Assembly (NCBI GenBank): GCA_964428215.1
Contig: CAYRXO010000081.1
Location: 1-14,840 of the forward strand
Source of the DNA: Accumulibacter sp964428215
GTDB taxonomy: Bacteria > Pseudomonadota > Gammaproteobacteria > Burkholderiales > Rhodocyclaceae
DNA length: 14,840 nt
Direction of reading: 5' to 3'
The position numbers were made by a program, and so were the translations under genes. Under the pieces are notes generated by a model that ran no database searches, was not told the origin of the DNA, and worked only from the letters and a program-made list of their open reading frames with translations. Positions 1 to 5,968 of the stretch are shown here, piece after piece; positions within the stretch are counted from its first letter, which is position 1, and each line of letters begins with the position of its first letter.

Positions 1-1
1 C

Positions 2-130
2 GAACATCACGGCCAGATCAGCATCAACAACCGCCAGCCGGTCGGCGCGCGGATCAGCATCCGCTTGCCGTTCGCCACCGCCGCGCTGCCGCGACGCCGT
101 CTGGACAACCATTTACCCACCGAGAGCTGA
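2..130 (+). CDS. C-terminal end of a sensor histidine kinase (NtrY-like), partial
   Basis: Only the last 42 codons are in the window; the gene runs in from the left and stops at TGA 128-130. The visible peptide has the closing beta-strands of a histidine-kinase ATPase domain: a stretch like GQISINN followed by GARISIRLPF, which matches the usual 'G..F.i.lP' ending of HATPase_c. A short Arg-rich tail follows. The H-box and the N, G1 and F boxes lie outside the window. The NtrY assignment comes from context: the next gene, 2 nt downstream, encodes an NtrX-type regulator. If correct, this is the membrane sensor that phosphorylates that regulator. The kinase call is fairly safe; the NtrY subfamily is inference. 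Confidence 0.72.
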   Translation, partial: EHHGQISINNRQPVGARISIRLPFATAALPRRRLDNHLPTES

Positions 131-132
131 AC

Positions 133-1389
133 ATGGCGCAAATACTGATCGTCGATGACGAAATGGGCATTCGGGAACTGCTGTCGGAAATCCTTGCCGA
201 CGAAGGGCATTCGGTGTGGCTGGCCGAGAATGCCGCCGCGGCGCGCAAATTGCGTGCCGAACGCCGTCCCGATCTGGTGCTGCTCGACATCTGGATGCCG
301 GACACCGATGGCATCTCGTTGCTCAAGGAATGGTCTGCCGGCGGACTGCTGACCATGCCGGTGGTGATGATGTCCGGGCACGGGACGATCGATTCGGCCG
401 TCGAAGCGACGCGCATCGGCGCGTCGGATTTCCTCGAAAAACCGATCGCCCTGCAAAAATTGCTGGCGACAGTGAAAAAGGTGTTGAAGCACGAGACGTT
501 GCTGCAGAAACGTCCATTGACGCTCGACGACTTCACCCGCTCGCCGCTGCTCAAGGATTTCAAGCGCCGTCTCGAACAGGCGGCCGCCAAAACGCAGGTT
601 CTGTTGCTCAAAAACGCTTCCGGCGGCATCGCCGAAATCTGTGCCCGCTCGCTGCAGGCGCCGCGCGCGCCCTGGCTCGACCTGTCGAATTCGAGCGCGC
701 CGCTGACGCAGGAGATGTTGCAGGGGGCCAGCGGCGGCATCGTCTTCGTCGCCGATCTGTTGCAACTCGGCAAGTTGCAACAGATGAATCTTTTATTCGC
801 TGTCGAGCGACTGGAAAAATATCGTCTGCAACTGATCACCGCCGCGACCCGACCGTTGACGGCGCTGCTCGAGGCCGGTTGGGACGCGCAACTGGTCAAC
901 CGGTTGAGCGAAGTCTGGGTCGCCTTGCCGCAGATTTCCGGCCATCCCGACGATGTGCCGGAAATCGTTTCGCTGCTGCTCGCCCATCTCGCCGAACGCG
1001 GCGAAATTCCCTTGCGGCGCTTCTCGAGCGGCGCACAGAACGCGCTGCGCCTGCATCGCTGGCAAGGCGAATGGGCCGAACTGCTGGCCACGGTGAAGAA
1101 TCTCGGACTGTCGGCACTGGAGGAGGAAATCAGCGCCGACGACGTGGCGCGCATCCTGCAGACCGACGTCAATCACAGCGCACCGCTGCTGCCGAACGTA
1201 TTTTTCGAGCAACCGCTGCGCGAAGCGCGTGAAGCCTTCGAACGGCTGTATTTTCAATACCATCTGACCGGCGAACGCGGTAACATGACGCGCCTTGCCG
1301 AAAAGACCGGGCTCGAACGCACGCATCTGTACCGCAAACTGCGACAGCTCGGACTGTCGATCGGTCGACGCGGCGACGAACGGGAGTGA
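133..1389 (+). CDS. ntrX: NtrX-like response regulator with a degenerate sigma-54 AAA+ domain
   Basis: A 418-residue NtrC-family protein. The receiver domain (about 1-120) is complete: acidic pair D8/D9, phospho-acceptor D52 in LLDIWMPDTDG, S81 and K103. A Fis-type helix-turn-helix (about 361-408, ending GLERTHLYRKLRQLGL) should bind DNA. The middle region (about 130-345) aligns with a sigma-54 activator ATPase but has lost its working parts. The Walker A position reads NASGGIAE (161-168) instead of GESGTGKE. The GAFTGA loop is missing, because LTQEMLQGASGG follows directly. The Walker B position reads GIVFVADL instead of GTLFLDEI. This also explains a length below the usual 450-470 residues. 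The ATG follows the kinase stop by 2 nt, so the pair is co-translated. It probably acts as a phosphorylation-controlled DNA-binding regulator without sigma-54 activation. The symbol is by similarity and context. Confidence 0.88.
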   Translation: MAQILIVDDEMGIRELLSEILADEGHSVWLAENAAAARKLRAERRPDLVLLDIWMPDTDGISLLKEWSAGGLLTMPVVMMSGHGTIDSAVEATRIGASDFLEKPIALQKLLATVKKVLKHETLLQKRPLTLDDFTRSPLLKDFKRRLEQAAAKTQVLLLKNASGGIAEICARSLQAPRAPWLDLSNSSAPLTQEMLQGASGGIVFVADLLQLGKLQQMNLLFAVERLEKYRLQLITAATRPLTALLEAGWDAQLVNRLSEVWVALPQISGHPDDVPEIVSLLLAHLAERGEIPLRRFSSGAQNALRLHRWQGEWAELLATVKNLGLSALEEEISADDVARILQTDVNHSAPLLPNVFFEQPLREAREAFERLYFQYHLTGERGNMTRLAEKTGLERTHLYRKLRQLGLSIGRRGDERE

Positions 1390-1409
1390 TCGTCGCCGAC
1401 TTGCTCTTT

Positions 1410-1414
1410 GAGGA
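1410..1414 (+). promoter_or_regulatory. Ribosome binding site that sets the trkA start
   Basis: GAGGA lies 9 nt before the ATG at 1424. It favours that ATG over the in-frame TTG at 1415, which would begin inside or against the site. The protein from 1424 starts MRIVILGAGQVG, the normal TrkA beginning. Confidence 0.6.
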
Positions 1415-1423
1415 TTGCCTGAC

Positions 1424-2854
1424 ATGCGGATTGTCATCTTGGGAGCTGGCCAGGTCGGCGCCAGCGTTGCGGAAAGCCTGGTTTCCGAAAACAACGACAT
1501 CACCGTCGTGGACAGCGACTCCGAGAGGCTGGCGTATTTGCAGGATCGTAACGATCTGCAAACCGTCGTCGGCAACGCGGCCTACCCTTCGGTATTGGCC
1601 AGTGCCGGTCTCGCCGACGCCGATCTGCTGATCGCCGTCACGCAGAGCGACCAGACCAATCTCGTCGCCTGCAAAGTGGCGCAAAGCATTTTCAACGTCC
1701 CCGCGCGCATTGCCCGCCTGCGGGCGAGCGACTTTCTGTACAGCGAAAAACTGCTCGCGCCGACCAATTTCGCCGTCAATTACGCCTTGTGTCCGGAACA
1801 GGTGATCACCGAATACATCGCCCGCCTGATCGATTTTCCCGAAGCGCTGCAGGTATTGAGCTTTGCCGGCGGCCGCTTGGCACTGGTCGCCCTCCGAGCT
1901 TATGCCGGCGGCCTGCTGGTCGGCCGGCCGATCAAGGAAATGCGCAGTCACCTACCGGCTGAGATCGACGGCCGCATCGCCGCCATCTACCGCCGCGATG
2001 GCGCCATCACGCCAACACCCGAAACGGTGATCGAGGACGGCGATGAAGTCTTCCTGCTCGCTGCCGAAGAACATATCCGCACGGTGATGCGTGAATTGCG
2101 CCGCTCGATGGAACCGGTGCAACGCGTGATGCTGGCCGGCGGCGGCAATATCGGCTTGCGCGTCGCCCAGACGCTGGAAAGCAAATGCCAGGTCAAGGTC
2201 ATCGAAAGCGACCGTCGCCGCGCCGAACTGGTCGCCGGTTCCCTGCGCTCGGTTCTGGTGCTGAATGGTGACGCCACCGACGAAGAACTGCTGGCTCAGG
2301 AAGCAATCGAGGAGATGGATCTCTTCCTGGCGCTGACCAACGATGACGAAGACAACATCATGGCCGCCTCCCTGGCCAAACGCATGGGCTGCAAACGGGT
2401 GGTGGCGCTGATCAACCGGCGGGCCTACGCCGAACTGGTGCAGGGCGGCCCGATCGACATCGCCATTTCGCCGGCACAGGTGTCGATTGGCAGCCTGCTG
2501 ACCTATGTGCGTCAAGGTGACGTCGCGCAAGTACATAGCCTGCGGCGCGGTGCCGCCGAAGCGCTAGAAATCGTCGCCCACGGCGACCGCAAGAATTCGA
2601 AAGTGATCGGCCGCCGTCTCGACGAACTGCCGACCATCGAAGGCGCGACCATTGCCGCCATCGTCCGCGATCTCGACAAGAACGAAGATATCAGCATGGT
2701 CGGCATGGAGAAAAAGAAAGCCAAGGGCCGGGTGCTGATCGCCCACCGCGACCTGGTCGTCCAGAGCGAGGATCATGTGGTGGTTTTCTGCCTGGACAAG
2801 AAAGTGGTCAAACAGGTCGAAAAACTCTTCTCCGTCGGCTTCCACTTTTTCTGA
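1424..2854 (+). CDS. trkA: Trk system K+ uptake regulatory subunit TrkA
   Basis: A 476-residue cytoplasmic protein that binds NAD(H)/nucleotide and gates the TrkH K+ channel subunit. It has the duplicated RCK layout of TrkA. The first Rossmann fold carries GAGQVG (7-12) with the ribose-binding acid D30. The second carries GGGNIG (239-244) with E261. An RCK_C segment follows each fold, near 140-220 and 370-460. The protein is about 18 residues longer than E. coli TrkA (458), because of a Lys/Glu-rich insertion at roughly 416-436 in the last RCK_C domain. It begins 34 nt after the ntrX-like gene and is followed by trkH on the same strand, so both K+ uptake subunits are encoded together. I chose ATG 1424 over TTG 1415 from the GAGGA site and family N-terminus. 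Confidence 0.95.
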   Translation: MRIVILGAGQVGASVAESLVSENNDITVVDSDSERLAYLQDRNDLQTVVGNAAYPSVLASAGLADADLLIAVTQSDQTNLVACKVAQSIFNVPARIARLRASDFLYSEKLLAPTNFAVNYALCPEQVITEYIARLIDFPEALQVLSFAGGRLALVALRAYAGGLLVGRPIKEMRSHLPAEIDGRIAAIYRRDGAITPTPETVIEDGDEVFLLAAEEHIRTVMRELRRSMEPVQRVMLAGGGNIGLRVAQTLESKCQVKVIESDRRRAELVAGSLRSVLVLNGDATDEELLAQEAIEEMDLFLALTNDDEDNIMAASLAKRMGCKRVVALINRRAYAELVQGGPIDIAISPAQVSIGSLLTYVRQGDVAQVHSLRRGAAEALEIVAHGDRKNSKVIGRRLDELPTIEGATIAAIVRDLDKNEDISMVGMEKKKAKGRVLIAHRDLVVQSEDHVVVFCLDKKVVKQVEKLFSVGFHFF

Positions 2855-2862
2855 CCGCGGCA

Positions 2863-2897
2863 GGTGGCCGGAAGCGTCGCCGCTAGGCGGGGCCACC
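2863..2897 (+). other. Strong stem-loop in the trkA-trkH gap
   Basis: GGTGGCC (2863-2869) and GGCCACC (2891-2897) form a perfect 7-bp outer stem. Within its loop, CGCC (2878-2881) and GGCG (2886-2889) form a second 4-bp stem around GCTA. No T-run follows, so it is not a typical intrinsic terminator. It could be an mRNA-processing or stability element setting the trkA/trkH ratio, a Rho-linked end, or a REP-type unit. The remainder of the 2855-3008 gap shows no gene or clear promoter. Confidence 0.45.
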
Positions 2898-3008
2898 CCG
2901 GCGCGAGCAGGCAACGAAAAATGACAATTGCTTAGCCGGACCGTACACAAGGGGCAACGCCACCTATCGACCGTGCCACCGATCAATTCACCTCTCTGAG
3001 AAATTTCC

Positions 3009-4463
3009 ATGCAACGCTACTATCCTGTCGTCCGGGTGCTGTCGATGGTCATCCTGATGTTCGGTTTGACGATGCTCGCACCGTGGGGCTTATCCTGGGC
3101 GCTGCACGACGGCGCCGAAAGTGCGTTCGACGAGGCGGTGCTGCTGACCATCGCCAGCGGCGCCGGCCTGTGGTACGCCACGCGCAAGGAAAAACGCGAT
3201 CTGACGGTACGCGACGGCTTCCTGATGGTCGCGCTGGTGTGGACGGTCCTGCCGATCTATGCCGGTCTGCCATTGATGCTGCAGCTCAACGCCAGCTTCA
3301 CCGACGCCTATTTCGAATGTGTTTCGGGTCTGACGACGACCGGATCGACTGTTTTCGAGGGGCTGGACAACTTTCCGGCGTCGATCAACTTTTGGCGCCA
3401 TCAACTCGTCTGGCTTGGCGGCATGGGCTTGATCGTCCTGGCGGTGGCCATCCTGCCCTTGCTGGGTATTGGCGGCCGGCAGATGTTCAAGGCCGAAACC
3501 CCAGGACCGATGAAGGATGCGAAGATGACGCCGCGCATGGCCGAAACGGCGAAAGGGCTATGGGGAATCTACATCCTGATTTCGGTCGCCTGTACGCTGG
3601 GCTACTACTGGGCTGGAATGACCTGGCTCGATGCCATCATGCACATGTTTTCGACGATGGGTCTGGGCGGCTTTTCGAGCCACGACGCCAGCTTCGGCTT
3701 TTTCGACTCGCCGGCTATCGAAGCGGTGAGCATCTTATTCATGCTGCTCGCCGGTATCAACTTTGCGACGCATTACATTGCCATCACCGGCCGTTCTTTC
3801 CGTCCGTATCGCAGCGACCCGGAGGCCGGCTGGTTTTTGCTGGTCTGCGTGCTCAGCGTCGTCGGCATCGCCATTTTTCTCGACGCGCACGCGGTTTATC
3901 CCGATTTTCTGACTGCGTTGCGCTTCTCGGCGTTCAACGTGGTGTCGATCGCCACGACCACCGGCTATGCCAACACCGATTACGGGCTGTGGCCGATGTT
4001 TGCGCCTTTGTGGATGCTGTTCCTGTCCAGTTTTGCCACCAGCGCCGGGTCGACGGGCGGTGGCATCAAGATGATCCGCGCCATCGTGCTTTACAAGCAG
4101 GTGTATCGCGAACTGATCCGCGCCATGCATCCGAACGCTGTGCACCCGGTGCGCGTCGGCCAGGAAGTCACCCAGCACAACATCCTCTTCGCCGTGCTGG
4201 CTTTCGGTTTCATGTACATGGTATGCATCGTCTCGCTAACCCTGGTCCTGTCCTTCACCGGCCTGGACATCGTCAGCGCATTCACCGCCGTCGTCGCCAG
4301 CATCAACAACACCGGCCCCGGACTCGGACAGGTCGGACCGGCGACCAACTACGGTTCGCTGAGCAACTTCCAGACCTGGGTCTGCACCATCGCCATGCTG
4401 CTCGGGCGATTGGAAATCTTCACTTTGCTCGTCGTACTCACGCCGGCGTTCTGGCGCAGGTAG
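3009..4463 (+). CDS. trkH: Trk system K+ uptake channel subunit TrkH
   Basis: A 484-residue inner-membrane protein (E. coli TrkH is 483) that conducts K+ into the cell when paired with TrkA. The four pore-loop repeats are visible, each with its selectivity-filter glycine: TTTGST (109-114, G112), STMGLGG (215-221, G218), TTTGYAN (316-322, G319) and NNTGPGLG (433-440, G436). The conserved intramembrane-loop segment SAGSTGGGIK (345-354) is present. Hydrophobic segments run throughout, starting about 9-30. The initiating ATG is preceded by only a weak GAG at 2998-3000. Its partner trkA lies 154 nt upstream, and the two are probably one transcription unit. Nothing unusual is seen in the filter residues. 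Confidence 0.95.
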   Translation: MQRYYPVVRVLSMVILMFGLTMLAPWGLSWALHDGAESAFDEAVLLTIASGAGLWYATRKEKRDLTVRDGFLMVALVWTVLPIYAGLPLMLQLNASFTDAYFECVSGLTTTGSTVFEGLDNFPASINFWRHQLVWLGGMGLIVLAVAILPLLGIGGRQMFKAETPGPMKDAKMTPRMAETAKGLWGIYILISVACTLGYYWAGMTWLDAIMHMFSTMGLGGFSSHDASFGFFDSPAIEAVSILFMLLAGINFATHYIAITGRSFRPYRSDPEAGWFLLVCVLSVVGIAIFLDAHAVYPDFLTALRFSAFNVVSIATTTGYANTDYGLWPMFAPLWMLFLSSFATSAGSTGGGIKMIRAIVLYKQVYRELIRAMHPNAVHPVRVGQEVTQHNILFAVLAFGFMYMVCIVSLTLVLSFTGLDIVSAFTAVVASINNTGPGLGQVGPATNYGSLSNFQTWVCTIAMLLGRLEIFTLLVVLTPAFWRR

Positions 4464-4468
4464 TGCCG

Positions 4469-4490
4469 AAAGGCGGATAATCGCCCTTTT
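4469..4490 (+). terminator. Possible intrinsic terminator after trkH
   Basis: AAAGGCG (4469-4475) can pair with CGCCCTTT (4482-4489), leaving one bulged C and a loop of about 6 nt. The 3' arm ends in a run of four T. It starts 5 nt after the trkH stop, where the trk operon would end. The stem is short and the T-run modest, so this is a weak to moderate call. Confidence 0.4.
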
Positions 4491-4533
4491 AGTCATTCAA
4501 TATTGTCCGTTTCATTCGTGTAACGTTGGTGAT

Positions 4534-4550
4534 GACGCCGCTGCGGCGTC
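4534..4550. promoter_or_regulatory. 17-bp perfect palindrome upstream of hemE
   Basis: GACGCCGC-T-GCGGCGTC is a perfect odd palindrome centred at 4542, ending 45 nt before the hemE GTG. The 8-mer CTGCGGCG recurs at 4541-4548 and 4550-4557. In RNA it would form a 6-bp hairpin (4534-4539 with 4545-4550). It could be an operator or a leader hairpin. No regulator can be named from the sequence. Confidence 0.35.
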
Positions 4551-4585
4551 TGCGGCGCTGTACGATTGCGACGGAGCTCACCGCC

Positions 4586-4589
4586 GGAG
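4586..4589 (+). promoter_or_regulatory. Ribosome binding site that sets the hemE GTG start
   Basis: GGAG lies 6 nt before the GTG at 4596. It supports that GTG over the in-frame TTG at 4566, which has no such site and would add ten residues not typical of HemE. Confidence 0.55.
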
Positions 4590-4595
4590 CCTTCT

Positions 4596-5666
4596 GTGAC
4601 CCGACCTGCCAACGACAGTTTTCTGCGCGCCCTTCTCCGGCAACCGACTGAACACACGCCGATCTGGCTGATGCGCCAGGCTGGACGCTATCTGCCGGAA
4701 TACTGCGAAACGCGTCGGCGCGCCGGCAGCTTCCTGCAATTGTGCAAAAATCCGGCACTGGCCTGCGAAGTCACCCTGCAGCCACTGGCGCGCTACGATC
4801 TCGACGCAGCGATTCTTTTTTCTGACATCCTGACCGTTCCCGACGCCATGGGGCTCGGTCTGTACTTCACCGAAGGCGAAGGACCGCGCTTTGAACGGCC
4901 TTTGCGCGAGGAATGGGCCATCCGCGGATTGAGCGCGCCCGATCCCTGCGATCATCTGCGTTACGTCGTCGATGCCGTCAGCGAAATCCGCCGCGCGCTG
5001 AACAACTCGGTGCCGCTGATCGGCTTTGCCGGCAGCCCGTATACCCTGGCCTGCTACATGATCGAAGGCGGCGCCAGCAGCGATTTCCGGCGGATCAAGC
5101 GCATGCTCTACGAGCGGCCGGATCTGCTGCACCGCATCCTGGCGGTCACCGCCGATGCCGTCAGCGCTTACCTCAACGCCCAGATCGAAGCCGGCGCGCA
5201 AGCGGTGATGATTTTCGATTCCTGGGGCGGATCGTTGTCGGCAGCCGCCTACCAGGAATTCTCGCTCGCCTATCTGCAGCGTATCGTCGCCAGCCTGCAA
5301 CGCGAACGCAATGGCGAGCACGTGCCGTCGATCGTGTTCACCAAAGGCGGCGGCTTATGGCTGGAGTCGATTGCTGCCTGCGGCTGCGACGCCGTCGGGG
5401 TCGATTGGACGATCGATATCGGCGAAGCACGCCGTCGCGTCGGCCAGCAAGTGGCTTTGCAAGGTAACCTCGACCCCGGTGTGTTGTTCGCCTCACCGGA
5501 ACGGGTCGCCGCCGAAGCGTGCAAAGTGCTCGACAGCTATGGCGAACCGACCGGCCATGTTTTCAACCTCGGACACGGCATCTCGCAATTCACACCGCCG
5601 GACAATGTGCATGCTTTGGTTGAAGCGGTACATCTTCACAGCCATCGTTTGCGCGAAAGCGCATAA
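4596..5666 (+). CDS. hemE: Uroporphyrinogen decarboxylase HemE
   Basis: A 356-residue cytoplasmic enzyme (EC 4.1.1.37) that removes four carboxyl groups from uroporphyrinogen III to give coproporphyrinogen III in haem synthesis. Both family signatures are present: MRQAGRYLPEY (26-36, with substrate-binding R27 and R31) and GFAGSPYTLACYMIEGG (143-159, with Y154). The catalytic aspartate is D77 in FSDILT, and the conserved histidine H327 lies in FNLGHG. Length and motif spacing are normal. I start it at GTG 4596 (N-terminus VTRPANDSFLRALL), because HemE proteins begin with a short stretch before NDSFLRALLRQP and a GGAG site precedes this codon. It is separated from trkH by a possible terminator and probably has its own promoter. 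Confidence 0.96.
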   Translation: MTRPANDSFLRALLRQPTEHTPIWLMRQAGRYLPEYCETRRRAGSFLQLCKNPALACEVTLQPLARYDLDAAILFSDILTVPDAMGLGLYFTEGEGPRFERPLREEWAIRGLSAPDPCDHLRYVVDAVSEIRRALNNSVPLIGFAGSPYTLACYMIEGGASSDFRRIKRMLYERPDLLHRILAVTADAVSAYLNAQIEAGAQAVMIFDSWGGSLSAAAYQEFSLAYLQRIVASLQRERNGEHVPSIVFTKGGGLWLESIAACGCDAVGVDWTIDIGEARRRVGQQVALQGNLDPGVLFASPERVAAEACKVLDSYGEPTGHVFNLGHGISQFTPPDNVHALVEAVHLHSHRLRESA

Positions 5667-5968
5667 ATGAGCATTAGCTCTTGACTTGTGCACAGAAATT
5701 TCAACTGATTTCTCGAATCGAACTACTGGCCTGACCTCTCGAGCCCGTTTTTTAAGAGACTGAATTCAAATATCTTTTTTATTGCCTATTTTTCCAGCAA
5801 TCGGCTCAAAGCCTTGTGGCACGGGCATTGCGGGCACTTTCCGACAAGGCGGTCCACAGAGTTATCCACAGATTCTGTGTGCGTTCGGAAAGCATCGAAA
5901 ACAGAACGCCTTAGCCGGAAATCTCAGAATCTGCCAGAACTTTCGTCGCTATTTTCCCTGTCCTGAAC
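5667..5968. other. hemE-priA intergenic region, AT-rich with replication-type motifs
   Basis: This gap of about 300 nt has no credible gene. From about 5744 to 5800 it is strikingly AT-rich for this genome, with several T-runs. Downstream it holds a perfect DnaA box (5862-5870), an overlapping small palindrome (5867-5879) and a 6-bp inverted repeat GCGTTC/GAACGC (5881-5886 and 5904-5909). At 5686-5694, TTGTGCACA is one mismatch from a DnaA box. A TTGACT at 5681-5686 lacks a good -10 partner, so no promoter is called. Confidence 0.5.
5862..5870 (+). promoter_or_regulatory. Perfect DnaA box upstream of priA
   Basis: TTATCCACA matches the DnaA consensus TTATNCACA exactly, 98 nt before the priA start codon. 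TCCACAGA occurs twice in direct orientation, at 5853-5860 and 5865-5872, 12 nt apart. CACAGA-T-TCTGTG (5867-5879) overlaps it as a perfect palindrome. DnaA could regulate priA here. That is inference; a single 9-mer can also occur by chance. Confidence 0.45.

Noticed and set aside
2931..2940. 10-mer CTTAGCCGGA shared with 5910-5919, both upstream of genes
   Set aside because: Many shared 10-mers are expected by chance in 15 kb; there is no extended similarity around it.
5681..5710. TTGACT as a -35 element after hemE
   Set aside because: At the right spacing the sequence is about CTGATT, too poor a -10 match to call a promoter.
5744..5909. Possible replication origin between hemE and priA
   Set aside because: Only one perfect DnaA box is present and no dnaA, dnaN, gidA or parAB genes are nearby; a regulatory site is the simpler reading.
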